A stretch of 64,000 nucleotides of DNA from Lineus longissimus (Eukaryota; Nemertea; Pilidiophora; Heteronemertea; Lineidae): assembly GCF_910592395.1 (NCBI RefSeq), contig NC_088313.1, positions 560,501 to 624,500 on the forward strand, written 5' to 3'. Positions within the stretch are counted from its first letter, which is position 1, and each line of letters begins with the position of its first letter. The notes beneath the pieces are model-generated. The model was not told the origin of the DNA and made no database searches. It worked only from the letters and a program-made list of their open reading frames with translations. A program made the translations under genes and the position numbers. Shown here piece by piece: positions 1 to 12,900 of this stretch.

Positions 1-171
1 TCATTGCAGCCGGTGAATAGTCCACAAACACTATTGAAGCCAATCAAGCCAAGGAAGGAGACTGAGGCAATGATGAGACAACAGATGTCATTGCAGCCAG
101 TGAAAGGTCCATATAAACCGTTGCAGCCAATCAAGCCGAAGAAAGAGACAAAGCAGAAGATGAAAAAATGA
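1..171 (+). CDS. possible C-terminal exon of an upstream gene, two degenerate repeats
   Basis: Frame 1 is open from the first base to a TGA at 169-171, while the other two plus frames have early stops. It reads as two diverged copies of a 27-29 residue basic unit, each starting SLQPV and containing KPIKP followed by a K/E-rich stretch; copy 1 is bases 1-87 and copy 2 is 88-168. A canonical AATAAA lies at 282-287, about 110 nt after the stop, as expected for a terminal exon. I do not recognise the protein, and the gene would begin left of the window. The alternative is a chance open frame across a short tandem duplication. Confidence 0.35.
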   Translation, partial: SLQPVNSPQTLLKPIKPRKETEAMMRQQMSLQPVKGPYKPLQPIKPKKETKQKMKK

Positions 172-281
172 CAAGCCAAGCTGATACCAATCTAAAGACT
201 TCTTGAGACAAATGTCTCAAATTGTATATAAGTTAAATGTTCGATTTGCAAAAACAAAATATGGTGCAAAACTACCAAAAA

Positions 282-287
282 AATAAA
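282..287 (+). terminator. candidate poly(A) signal AATAAA
   Basis: AATAAA in an A-rich stretch just downstream of the open frame that ends at 171. It supports a transcript end near 300-310. It is a six-base motif in AT-rich DNA, so the support is circumstantial. Confidence 0.3.
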
Positions 288-305
288 TATTTAAAAACCC
301 ATATA

Positions 306-2589
306 ATCTTTTTGTTTGTTTATAAAAGTTTGATATACTAACCTAACAGGAAATTTCATGTGTTTAGATGTAGTACAATTAATGATGTTGTACAATGTCA
401 TGGTTGTATAACAATATTTGGCATCATTTTGGAACAATAGCAGAGTTATGATGTCAACTTCGGTGACTGGCATGTGATGTGACCGGATATTTTGGCCACT
501 TTTGGTGAACAAAAAGGACACGCCGTCATAATGGAATAGGAAAAGTGCATTTTCGTCTCCTCCAAGAGAAACCCTGTCGTTTGTTCTCACTGAATGTGTG
601 TCTGTTTCTATTCAGAGCAGCACTGATTGAGTTGGAACCGAGGACTTGGGTGCTTTCAGCAAGTCTAGCCTTCATGTACCATTTAGTAGTTATTACATTA
701 TTAATGGCATTATTTGCATCAGCCACTAGATTTTCTGGTGAATTTCCAATGGCAAAAATCAATGGTTGCATGCCAGATAATGTGCCTGTTCATTTGTTAG
801 GCCTATATGAGCCAAAGGCCTCCGATCACTATGCTTTTACCACCGGTGCTCGGGAGAACCATCTTAGAGGAGGGTCTCTGGGGGTGTTTGTACAGCACAG
901 AGTGGAAGTTAGGGATCACTATGCTGGCAGAGGAAGTGTTAAGGGTTGACCATGGGTACATTGACACGGAATAGTCTTGCCGAGGTCCACAGCCGAGGCT
1001 CTTTGTAGCTGAACTTAAATCAGCTTGAAGAGATGACACAAGGAAAATGTAAGTTCTTTTCACCTTTCCTGATCTGAATTGCCGACTTCAGACCATGTTC
1101 CTTGCATGCGCGGACATCCACATCCAACAATCACTTCTATAATTTCCGAATGGCTGGTTTCGGTCAAAGAGATTTTTCAATTTTGTATGTTGAAGTGTTA
1201 ATAAAAGTGGCACACAAAGTCACTTTGTGAAACTTGCTCAGCATTCCGATATGATAATTGACGAGTCCAAGAACTTTCTGGTGCAGCTCCTTTCTCATTA
1301 TCTCGACGACAAAATACACTTAACACCAACATTTTAGTTAACTGAATTTAATAAGTCCATGAACAATTAGATAAAAATTAGCTCAACAAAACAATTCTAC
1401 AGATAACAAAAGACAACAAGGAGGATCAAGTCCTCTGAGAAAGTTACATAGACTGAAAGACTTAACTTTGACACAACAATACTTTTCTGCTGTATTGCAA
1501 GGCCAAAGAGTCGAGCAGTTTGTCACTCAGACCCGTCCCCCCTAAAGGCCTTATCGAGTCGGCAAATATTAAGATAAGCACGAATCTGATGTCACTCAAC
1601 AGATCCTGTCATGGCTTATAACGTTCCCAAAGACAAATTGTTTTTCGTTTTCTGGCGTCACCCAAATTCTCAGATGGCCATAACTGTATATTTTTTATTG
1701 CCGATGGTTAATCGAGATCCATGCAAGGTCAACCCTTCCTACAAGTTCACTAAATAAAACAATATCACAGATGAAAATACAACATGACTGAGACAGTATC
1801 ACAGAGACATTCATAAACCTGTAACAAAGTTGAAGGAAACATCTAGAACCGTTTTGGTACTTGTACATGTAAGTTCAAGCCTAATTTTGGCAGAAGAATT
1901 TTTGCCGATTTCAAAAACAAACTAAAAATCCTATTAGTGTTACGACAAACACAATGAAAACCACTCATATCACAGATCAAGACAGCTACAGTACAGAGCT
2001 GATCAAGTCAACACAAAACAACTTAACAAGTATACAACAAGTTTTTTTAAAGAGAGTCCAATAGTATCTAGTGTAAATAAGAATTAGAAGAGTATAAAAA
2101 CATACAAGTTTTCAATGACAGGCCCCCTGGCTTGTCATTGCAGACTTCTAAACTACTCTGACAATAAAGGATATGTCATCAAATATGCAATTACAAACCT
2201 AAGTGTCAAGCAATAATAACAATGTGAAGAACAAAACATAGCAGCACTGGAGTATTACTATACACAATTATTAGAAAAACATAGAACACTGTAAACTGTG
2301 ATATGTTCCCAAGCTAAAAGTTGGTCAATTACATCATTTCCAATAAGTAGACTAGATATACCAAAATTTGATATGTTAATGCATTAGAGTGCAAAAAACC
2401 CTTTCTCTCACAGAGAACAGGGGGTTAAAGCTGTTATTCAACAGGGTTCTTCTTTTTCTTTTAGTTGGACCCCTTCTGTTTTAAAGTCAACCTTGCACTG
2501 AGAGTTAATAATAATATGCCTCAAACTGATTCTGGCTTGGAGTTAAAAGGGTTAACATACCAAAACAAAGACAGACACAAACAAGCATT
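306..2589. other. intergenic stretch, including 3' UTR of the minus-strand gene
   Basis: No protein family is recognisable here. Between 300 and 1060 several moderate open frames overlap on both strands (the longest spans 545-949 on plus); none has family motifs and they contradict each other. The right part, up to 2589, is probably 3' UTR of the acyltransferase gene. A minus-strand AATAAA at 1694-1699 is one possible end of that transcript. Confidence 0.4.
1694..1699 (-). terminator. candidate poly(A) signal of the acyltransferase gene
   Basis: AATAAA on the minus strand (TTTATT on plus), about 890 nt beyond the stop codon at 2590-2592. No nearer canonical signal was seen, but variant signals cannot be excluded. 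Confidence 0.2.
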
Positions 2590-5500
2590 CTACACAGTTT
2601 GATTCAGAGATTCCTCCCCCTCTTTCTTTAATCCCTTCTTCCCGAACACATCAATGTAGAAACTACCGCCATTCCACGCAACCAACGTCGAGACGAGCAC
2701 CAGGAATACACAATGCGCGATGAAATAGTCGTACCAGAGTCGTACAAAGAGAAAGCCCACGAGACAGTAGATCATCGTGAACAACGCGAACATCCAAAAC
2801 TGAGCCCTGGAAAAGAGAAGAAGAACAAACTCTTCATTCTTCATTGAGGCGAGATATCATACCCGATCATCTTTCACGCATTTTGGTAGGCATTTGGTAA
2901 TTTTACTCCATCTTTGCAGCCAACCAGCCATTTCACGCATTCCAATCGCTAAATCAGCATCACGACTCAAACTTGACAGGATATGAACACGAATGGCATC
3001 CTGCATGTGCCAATTTCAATGATCTCAATCTTTATAATACAGAGAGAATAAAGACAGCTATTAGCAATGAAACCTGCTTACTTCACTCCACAGCAACGTG
3101 TTAATCTTGCAATAAAACCATCGTCCTTGCCCACAAGATATGAGTAGGTGTCTATAAAGCCTTCCTTTGGTCGTATACACACCCTCACAAGCACGTGATA
3201 GAATATCTGCAAAATTAGAAGAGAAACCATTGAATTAAGAGTTGCTAGAAAAATGTTTAAAAAAATGACGAGCAACACAGTACGTTTCGCCATACTTACA
3301 AAATGAGCTAGGAAACCCCCAAGAGGTACAGCAACTAGCCAAATAAAAGAAGGGGTAGCTTGTACAATAAATGGACTATACCAGTGTGTGGAGGTTGCTA
3401 CTGGATACCATCGTATGCTGAAATGGAATCAAAGAAAAGTACATTTTCAAATTTCATATTTCTACATTCTTGAAGCATCAACAATATCGTAAACATCTCC
3501 TCTTGCAGCTTTGGGTGGTACATTAAGAATAAAATGTTACTAGTACTTAAGTTCAAATACCTTTTGGCACACAAATAGCCAGTTTGGCCAGGTCAAAGTG
3601 TATATTGTGTGTTCCATCACTGATGCCTTGCAAGGCGAAATCTGGATCTTATGCGAATAACTTCAATAAGGCCAATGAAGCCAGTTATCCCAAGTGCCAA
3701 CTTTTGCCAGAGGGGGTCAAATTGATTACAAGAAGATATCCAATCATGAAATAGCTTCGATAAGATGACACTAGTGGCAATCAAGCTTTAGTTAGCTGAC
3801 AACAGGGGGCCATATTCTTGGCAAACTGGACTTGTGGCCTTGAACGAGTCATTTTACTTCTAATGTTACTCACCAGAATGATACAAATGCTGGTATGACA
3901 TGAATATAGGCCGAGGTGAGTCGGTCGTAATCATGGAATACTAGGGAGTTTCTGTAGGGAAGTATTGCAGACATCAACGGACCATTGGCTATAGCAAACA
4001 TCACCATGAAGACTTCATCATTACCAGGACACGCCCTGCAACAAAACACACCCACATGACACACACACTGACCCTTTTTTGCAGTTCAAAATGAATACAG
4101 AGACTTGTAGGCTTTTTCAGAAGTAAATGTCCATGTTTTTTTTGGCTGTAGACCCCCTTCCTTCAGTTTTCAAAACAAAATGATATTTTTTGATTTAATT
4201 CATTTCCACGAATCCTTGGCATTCCTTAGGACTCCTTGTTTCTTAGATTCCTTAAAATCTATATGGCCAGCCCTGATTGATAATTAAATTCAAAAAGATG
4301 ATTTGTTTTCTTTACTTACCATATTGATATGTAGCAAAACAAATTACCAAAGTAGCAGAAATCCAGGAGGAAATATTGATACTCGAGTTTACTGAAAAAA
4401 TAGAAGTTTATTTACACAGCATCTAATAGTTAGATAACAACTGATACAACTGATACAACCACAATTTGAATCCCTGAATGTCACCTCCATTTCTGCTGAC
4501 AGATCAAAACAATTTCAGGAAGACATAAAAATGGCCAATCCTCCAAAAATCAGAATCCCTGAAATACAATTGTGCACCCATTTTGACAAAAGATACCCAT
4601 TTACTTACAAAAAGAGAAAATATCTGAATACAATAAGTATTGGGAGTGAGACTGTGTAGTAGTAAGGGAGGAACCACTGGACCTCGAGGAGGCTGTAGAC
4701 CAATGTGATGACTGTCACCAGGGCTATCACGTAAATCAACTTCTCCATGATGTGCTGATCCCTCAATGACTGAAATCAAAAATATATCATCACCAAAAAC
4801 CTAGGCAGTTGGTATCACTTCATCTTTGCATGTGAGAATGATGAGATGAAATTTTAAACAGCAATATTTAATCTACGGCCAATTGAATATGAGCAAATTG
4901 GCCAAGTTCGAGCTTCATTTGTGAACATTTCATGGTTTACAGTGCTTGATAAGGTAAGGTAAAGTGGCACAATTATAGGCCCCTACCCAGCAGAGAATAG
5001 CTGGCAGTTAACAGTAATGCACGCAGAGGCTATAATTGTACAACTTAAAGAAATCATGATTGAGGACCCTCACAACTTATTGGAGTTGGTAGGGATCAAG
5101 CAGATGAAGGAGGACTTCCACAAAGATGTCTATACTTACTGCGATGCATTTTTCGCTGGAACCACAGGTACAATGAAATGCTGAATTGTTATCATCTCCT
5201 GTCTGCTTGCTACTCACAGTCACATGTTTAAGGGACACATCCCCATTTCTGTAAGTGAAATAAATGTTTTAATGTTTTCCATTACATTTCATATGATAAC
5301 ACAAGAACACAAACTGAGCAAAAGAAGGGAAAATGGGGATTAAATATAACCTGGTTCACAAATCTACAGCAAGGTAAGTTGAATGGGAAATGTCCCCAAC
5401 ATGTTTAATGGGAATAAGTTTTGGTACGAATGACAGAAGAAAGAGAAAATTCATACCTTACAATATCACCATTTATATCAATATTATCATTATGAGTAGC

Positions 5501-5731
5501 TCCATTTTTGGCGCTGGCAACCTGTGTGGATGATGCTTCATCAGCCATCTCTGTCTCTGTTTCAAGCCCTTCCACAACATGACTGTTTGTTATTTCCTCC
5601 CTGGTTTTAACGGATTTGACCTGCAAAATGGCAGCACCATTTTCATGGTTCGTCTGCGGATTGACTTTAGTCTGCTTTTTCAGCGGGGATTTTTGAGATC
5701 GGTGCCCTCTGCCAGTGTCCTCTTCAGTCAT
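2590..5731 (-). CDS. glycerophosphocholine acyltransferase (GPC1/DUF2838 family), 8 exons
   Basis: Coding exons in transcript order: 5731-5462, 5202-5140, 4769-4609, 4391-4320, 4035-3874, 3417-3300, 3206-3082, 2806-2590. They sum to 1188 nt (395 aa plus stop), all with GT..AG ends and matching phases. The N-terminus (about residues 1-111) is polar, probably cytosolic. From residue 112 the protein is a chain of hydrophobic segments. The family signature is in exon 5: FAIANGPL, then RNSLVFHDYDRLTS and an IH..P motif. Exon 4 gives the aromatic FLLDFCYFGN segment and the last exon the final membrane pair and a charged tail. The family transfers an acyl group from acyl-CoA to glycerophosphocholine in the endoplasmic reticulum, making lysophosphatidylcholine. 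Exons 3-8 are secure. The exon 1 donor and exon 2 acceptor were chosen because only that pair keeps the frame. It is divergent to EIF3A. Confidence 0.82.
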
Positions 5732-6486
5732 TTTTTTGATTGATATATAATCTCAATCTGAAAAGGCATAAAAAGCACAAACTTTACAATATATCGAGAG
5801 GGATACCCCCCCCCCTTTAGTTCATGTGCATTTAGAACCCCCTGCTGATTGGTCTTGGAATCCTCGCATCGAATATGGACATGAACCGGTGGCCTGAAGT
5901 CAAAGAGGGCCACAGTACTATAGATAGCATTCCAGTAAGGGGGGGGGGGGGATTTATTCAATTATTGGACGTGGTTCACAACATTCTTTTTCAATGACAC
6001 TGACACTTGTAGTTGTACATAGTTGATCTAAAATCTAAGCCAATTTCGCAAGAACTGCTAGAAAAACAAGCATTTTCAACCCGAAACAATCGCCCAGTTA
6101 AGGCCATACCCTTCTAGCCTTCTTGATAAACAAATTCGTCTCTCAAGGTAAACATTCAAACTGATGCCTGATATGGACACAAGGTCCCACATGACCTGGA
6201 TACTATAAATTCCACAAGGGTAGGCCTACTATTGCCTAAACTGGGGGATTTCTTGCATTTCTTGGCCTTGTGACAGTTGTGACAAGTTGGGTGGTTTTGA
6301 CAGCAGTTACCAATGTCAGAATGTGTTGGTGACGTCCAAATTTAGAGGCAAGTTCTCGTTCATTTTTCACATACAAAACACACGAAATCGGAGTTAAAGT
6401 GAGGTTTACGTTATTCTATAACAGTATAAGATAAAATTTATCTACACATTTTCCTCCCAAACATTATCATAGGCCCGACAGCTATC

Positions 6487-6808
6487 AAACTCGCCCCAGT
6501 GCCGAAATCAAAAAATTTCAGAACGAAATCAGCGCCTCCAGTGTCAAGATTGAGAGGCTTGGCCAATCTTGACACTAATCTTACAACGCCTCTAGAACTA
6601 GTAGGTTGCCACCATCTTGAAAAGCAGTACCGTGGATTTAGATCAGGAAAGAATCTTTCTTATTGCTGCGATATAGGTCTCATTAGAATTTGATTAGGCC
6701 TCGTGTCGGTTGCCCGGGGCCTATTTGACGCTGCCCTTGACATTGTCCTCCGCACTGTGTAGTGCCACCAGTATCTGAATTTTGTTATTTCGGCACTGGG
6801 GCGAGTTT
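6487..6808. mobile_element. palindromic MITE-like element, 22-bp terminal inverted repeats
   Basis: The first 22 bp (6487-6508, AAACTCGCCCCAGTGCCGAA plus two bases) are repeated in exact inverted form at 6787-6808. A second nested hairpin, GTGTCAAGATTG with its complement, lies at about 6541-6575. The element is 322 bp with no coding capacity and sits about 170 bp upstream of the EIF3A start codon. No clear target duplication is visible, so the transposon superfamily is not assigned. Confidence 0.6.
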
Positions 6809-6842
6809 GGGGAGATTGTAGAAAGTGCTTGCGTCATCAAAC

Positions 6843-6848
6843 CACGTG
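6843..6848. promoter_or_regulatory. E-box CACGTG upstream of EIF3A
   Basis: CACGTG within the palindrome ACCACGTGGT, 130 bp upstream of the EIF3A ATG. This is the canonical Myc/USF-type E-box, and translation-factor genes are common Myc targets. Use in this organism is inference. Confidence 0.35.
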
Positions 6849-6863
6849 GTTCGTTCTTTCCTC

Positions 6864-6872
6864 CGCCATTTT
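6864..6872 (+). promoter_or_regulatory. YY1-like CGCCATTTT motif near the likely EIF3A transcription start
   Basis: CGCCATTTT, preceded by the pyrimidine-rich TTCGTTCTTTCCTC, about 105 bp upstream of the ATG. Such motifs are frequent at TATA-less housekeeping promoters, and the pyrimidine run would suit a TOP-type mRNA start. The transcription start itself is not determined. Confidence 0.25.
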
Positions 6873-6977
6873 TATGAGACGGCGCATTTTGCGTCTTGGA
6901 GCCCCAGTTATCTGTGGGTTTTCTGACCAGTAGAAAAAACTAAAAGACTCCCTTGTTGGGTCCAGTAATAAATAAAT

Positions 6978-9900
6978 ATGCCCACTTACTTCCAGCGCCC
7001 GGAAAATGCTCTGAAGCGAGCTAATGGTGAGAAATTCGGGTTATCTTCTGGCCATATGGTTTCCCGGTGTTTGCCCAATGAATGCGAGTACATCGCGCGT
7101 GTGTGCACGTGCACGACCATGCGGAAAATATTTTCCGATTTGACGATGTTTGGCAGTTGTGTTAGCTCATCTGACGTATCTTTGTTTAAGAATGAATACT
7201 TATGACACAGTGATAACTGATATATATCTATGATGTCTTAGACTTGGAGAGAACGATTAATAAAGTGCTGAAACTTCGTTGGCTCGACCACGGCACAGGC
7301 CCCTAGCTGAAGGCTAGTTAGCGGGATTATCGGGCTAAACAATAGGATAAGCCAGGAAAGTACTATGAGAAGAGTAAAAAAGAAAGGTAGGCAAGTGCTG
7401 GACCAGATTTGAAGCGAGAGACAGCTCCACTTCGGACCCCTCGTACGCGCGGTGAGCAACAAATTGTTTGTTTCTCGGCGTTATCTGGTCATACGAGGGG
7501 TCTGAAGTGGAGCTGTCTCTCGCTTCAAATCTGGTCCAGCGCTTGCCTACCTTTCTTTTTTACCCCTGTCATAGTACTTTCTTGGCTTATCCCATTGTTT
7601 AGCCCGATAATCCCGCTAACTAGGCTTCAGGGGCCTGTGGCTCGACTCTGGAAGGGTGAAATTTGAGCGACTTCAACATGCAGACCGTGCTTTGAAAAAT
7701 TCCAAAAACTATTCTTTAGCGAGCTACTTACTCTCAAGTTACTCCTCATGTATCCATTGTTCTCCAAATCGGATCACAAATGGTCATTAAAAGTGCAAAA
7801 AAAACCCAACGAGCACAAGTGGTGTGACAAAATGGCGAAAAAGACAACACGGCCTGCTATGACGTCACAATCAACCTAATATAGATATTGCACATTCTCT
7901 TTCGGTATTTGTAGTAAACTCCACCCCGGTGGGATATATTGCTTATTCTTCTATTTTTTCCAGAATTTATTGATGTTGGAAAAAAGCAACGGGCTCTTGA
8001 TGCTCTCTATGATGTCATCAAAAGCAAAAAGCATCGGACATGGCAGAAAATCCATGAGCCGATTATGCTCAAATACCTTGAGCTCTGCGTGGACCTGAAA
8101 AAGAGTCATGTTGCCAAAGAAGGTCTTTATCAGTACAAGAACATCTGTCAGCAGGTATGGTCTTTGTTTTCTGTAGACATTTCACAAATTGATTACAATC
8201 CATGTTTTGAATTGATGATAAAAAGGTTGGCTGAATTACTTAACTTGGAAAAACTGTTGTAAATTTTCTGGGATATATTGGATTTGAAAAAGAAAGATTG
8301 AAAAATCTTGATTGCTGCAGTATCTTTCCAACACAGTTTTGTTTCGTGAACAGGCTTTGTGATCACCTACCTACCTACCATTTTCGAGCCATTACGACTG
8401 GCATCGAAATTAATCCAGCGTCTGTGTCTGTGAAATCCAAACAGTTCCCTTCTGACTTTCACCGTTGGAAGTGGAAACTAAGTTAAACAATCAGCTTAAA
8501 CAGGAATCCAGCATTAATCTTGACTTTGTTTCGATTGTTTTGGATTGTTTTTCAGGTGAACATCAAATCCCTGGAAGATGTTGTTCGGAAGTACCTGGCA
8601 TTGGCAGAAGAAAAGACAGAGGAAGCCCGGCAGGAGTCCCACCAGGCAGTTGCTGACATTGCAAATATTGATGATCTGGATGTTATCACAACCCCTGAGA
8701 GGTGAGAGCTATCTTCCATCCTGCGGGGCTGATCATTCTAACAACTACAGGCTTCACTCCCATAGTTGGAAAAATATCTGGGCCAGCCTCTTTCATGGGC
8801 TGTGGTACTGGTATCATCTCGCCAAAGAATGATTTGAAGAGGGGAATAATTGGGCTCGATTGTGATCACTCTCCTTTTAAAATGGAAGTCCATGCAATTA
8901 AGTGAATGGTCCAAAGTCCAAATGGTGTGCAGTAAGTCCTTAAAAAACAGAAACAACAATTTTTCAAAATTGAGTGATGAATGAAAGTTTTCTACTGTTT
9001 TATCTTCAGCCTACTGCTGAGCGCTGTCAGTGGTGAAGATACACAAGACAGGACAGACCGTGCCATTCTTACACCTTGGGTCAAGTTCCTCTGGGAGTCC
9101 TATCGCCAGTGTCTTGAGTTGTTGAGGAATAACAACAGAGTGGAGAAACTCTACCAGGACATCGCGCAGCAAGCCTTCAAGTTCTGCTTGAAGTACTCTC
9201 GGAAGACCGAGTTTAGGAAATTGTGCGATAACGTGAGTGAATATCAATAGATTTTCTTCAATTTAAACATTTATGAAATAACTCCAGATTGCAACTTCTA
9301 CTCTCAGTTATTTACAGCCACTCTTGTTCAATAACAAAAGTATGAACTTCTGGAGCTTGGATGCATGATATGTACCAATTCTAGTAAAGACAAGTCTAGA
9401 CATTAAAAAACTGGCTCGTAGAAAAAAATCCTTCATCTTTTTTCATGATTATTTCAGTTGAGAACGCACTTGGGTCACATCCACAAGCATCAAGCTCAGC
9501 AGACGGCCATCAACCTCAACAACCCAGAGAGTCAGGCACTGCACCTGGAGACCAGGCTGGTACAGCTAGAGAGTGCTATTCAGATGGAGCTTTGGCAGGT
9601 TGGTATTGCAGACACGTGCACCCTCCTTTGGTTCTAGAAGATATAATGGAGATGGCTTTTAGTTCGGCCAAAACCACATGAAACTATATTTTGGCAATTT
9701 CGTTGTTAATATTAGCCTTGTTAAGATCCTAACACTCCATCATCAGAATGTAAAGTACACTTGATGAAGTGTTTGACTTGACACTACTTGGTTGGTGCAT
9801 GTTTGCTACAGCTGTGCATGATGAACCTTGTCACGATGGTCTTCTGATTAAAACATGAAGACGCTAGTTGATATCTGACACAGATCGCCTTGAAGTAACA

Positions 9901-12900
9901 ATACTAGGAAAAGTAGCCAGGTTTGAAATTTCTATTCTTGTAAACTGAAGCTAAGCCTGACTGATCTTGACAGTGGCCACTTTGTGAAAAACTTTATTGT
10001 GCACTTCAGTTTCTCTATCACAAAGCTTATATAATTTTAGGAAGCATTCAAAGCTGTTGAAGACATCTACGGCCTTGTCTCCATGTCGAAGAAGCCTCCC
10101 AAGCCCTCCCTGATGGCCAATTACTATCAGAAGTTGGGCATGGTATTCTGGAAGTCTGGCAACCACCTGTTCCATGCCTGTGCCTGGCACCGCCTCTTCC
10201 AACTCTGCCGTGAACAGAAGAAGAGTTTGTCTGCAGAGGAACTACAGAGGTGAGGCGAATATGAAATTATAAGTCCTGAAAACTAAAGTTTGGTGACTAA
10301 TATTGAAATTTTTTTGACCAGTCGTAAACCGCCAAAAATGGGAACTGTTTGATGAATATTTGTGCATAACCCAGCTCCATAGTGTATCAACAGTGACACA
10401 TGTGGCGTTTAGTTTGTGCTAGAGAAACGTTGAACTGCTATCTGGCAACTTTGACTTGTGGGTTGTTAGCCACCGTTCACCTACAATCCCAAACTCATTA
10501 AAATAACAATGATTCATCTTCTGCATAACCCAGCTCCAAAGTGTATCAACAGTGACACGTGTGGCGTTTAGTTTATGCTAGAGAAACGTTGAACTGCTAT
10601 CTGGCAACTTTGACTTGTGGGTTGTTAGCCACCGTTCACCTACAATCCCAAACTCATTAAAATAACAATGATTCATCTTCTGCATAACCCAGCTCCATAG
10701 TGTATCAACAGTGACACGTGTGGCGTTTAGTTTATGCTAGAGAAACGTTGAACTGCTATCTGGCAACTTTGACTTGTGGGTTGTTAGCCACCGTTCACCT
10801 ACAATCCCTAGACTAATGTGTTCGTGCAGCTCCATTTTGTTTGAAAAGTCACAATTGTGGTATTTAGTTTGTGCAAAAACAGCGTTAGACTGTTATATGG
10901 CAACTGTCTACCATTGACACTTTCATAATTATGACATTTCTTTTCCTCAAGGATGGCCTCGCGTGTTCTGTGTGCGACATTGGCCATCCCGATTCCGCCA
11001 AATCGTGACAAGCTCGATGCCCTTATTGACCAAGAGATCAGCACGCTCGACAAACAGAGGCGGTTGGCTACGTTGCTTGGGTTGCAGAATCCACCAACCA
11101 GGATCAGTCTCATCAAGGACTTGGTACGTAGCAGCGGGAAATCTTGGGGCTTAATCTGAGATGAGATTGGATGAACTTGAGTCATTTTATAGATTTAGAT
11201 CAGGTGTGTCGTATGATTCCTTCAGTTCCTGCCAGCTTTTTGCCAACTCGGTCATTGTGCATAACCCAGCTCCATCGTGTACTGACATGGACACGTGTGG
11301 CGTTTAGTTTGTGCTAGAGAAACGTTGAACTGCTATCTGGCAACTTTGACTTGTGGGTTGTTAGCCACCGTTCACCTACAATCCCAAACTCATTAAATAA
11401 CAATGATTCATCTTCTGCATAACCCAGCTCCATAGTGTATCAACAGTGACACATGTGGCGTTTAGTTTGTGCTAGAAAAACGTTGAACTGCTATCTGGCA
11501 ACTTTGACTTGTGGGTTGTTAGCCACCGTTCACCTACAATCCCAAACTCATTAAACTAACAATGATTCATCTTCTGCATAACCCAGCTCCATCGTGTATC
11601 AACAGTGACACGTGTGGCGTTTAGTTTGTGCTAGAAAAACGTTGAACTGCTATCTGGCAACTTTGACTTGTGGGTTGTTAGCCACCGTTCACCTACAATC
11701 CCAAACTCATTAAAATAACAATGATTCATCTTCTGCATAACCCAGCTCCATAGTGTATCAACAGTGACACGTGTGGCGTTTAGTTTATGCTAGAGAAACG
11801 TTGAACTGCTATCTGGCAACTTTGAATAGTGATTTGTCAGCCACTGGTCACCTACAATCCTATTACAATAACATTATGTTCAACTGCTATCTGGCTACTT
11901 TGATAACATCCACCATAACTCTTGCCTTAGTTCTGCTGGTTAAGTTTTCTAACTTTCCTGGTGTCAAAATGGGCATACATAAATCAAGACATGCTTCATG
12001 CCAATACTTCCAATGGGTCTTCCAATGGGAGTAACCCTGTGGTGTTGTATGCCAATAGGGTGAAGTTGTGGCTTGACATCCCTTGACTATATTCATTGGC
12101 CAACAGCATATTGCGTTTTAATTGAACCACTTGAGTGGTGCAGGTCTTCTATTTCAATTTCTTTGCCTTAGTTCTGCTGGTTAAGTTTTCTAACTTTCCT
12201 GGTGTCAAAATGGGCATACATAAATCAAGACATGCTTCATGCCAATACTCCCAGTGGGTCTTCCAATGGGAGTAACCCTGTGGTGTTGTATGCCAATAGG
12301 GTGAAGTTGTGGCTTGACATCCTATTGCTAAAATATCATATAATCTTTATCAAGTCTTTTGATTACCCGGTATTCTTAGTCTTCAGCAAGACAGAGACAA
12401 TTCAGACGAAGACCTATCTGTTACATGTAGATTTGAAAGTTTGTTTTCTTCTTCTAGGTGAAGTACAATGTTATCCAATTCGTCAATCCCGAGCTACATA
12501 ACCTGTACAAGTGGCTTGAGGTCGAGTTTCACCCCCTGAAGCTCGCACAGAGGATATCATCGTCCCTGGAATACATTGAGAAGAATGAAGAATTGGTCCA
12601 GTTCATCCCACCTCTGCAGGACATTACCATCATGAGGATACTCAAGCAGGTAAGAAGCCTTGAAAAGGGCCATTGATTTGCCATATACAAAATTGCTCAG
12701 AACTCAAAGAGGATCAGAACTCCGTGTAGAATCTTGAAAATGACTTGGTGGTGGAATTCTAAATAATAGTTTCAATCAAACACTGTGCAGAATCATCTTG
12801 TCCTTCAGATTTTGGGTTTTAAGTCGAACTCAAACAGTGGCTAAAATAACCGCACGGATCAGAATGTGAAACACTGTGCAGAATCATCTTGCCCTTCAGA

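Larger units (their letters stand above)
5732..6977. promoter_or_regulatory. divergent intergenic promoter region between acyltransferase gene and EIF3A
   Basis: The two start codons lie 1246 bp apart on opposite strands, so both promoters and both 5' UTRs must fall here unless there are upstream non-coding exons. Contents: a homopolymeric C-run (near 5807) and G-run (near 5940) flanking about 130 bp, a palindromic insertion at 6487-6808, and just before EIF3A an E-box and a CGCCATTTT motif. No TATA box is evident. Shared regulation of the two genes is inference. Confidence 0.45.

Noticed and set aside
291-1063. Overlapping frames on both strands (99, 81, 86 and 134 codons)
   Set aside because: They contradict each other, carry no recognisable motif, and I could not join them with consistent splice phases. 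A divergent or broken gene is not excluded.
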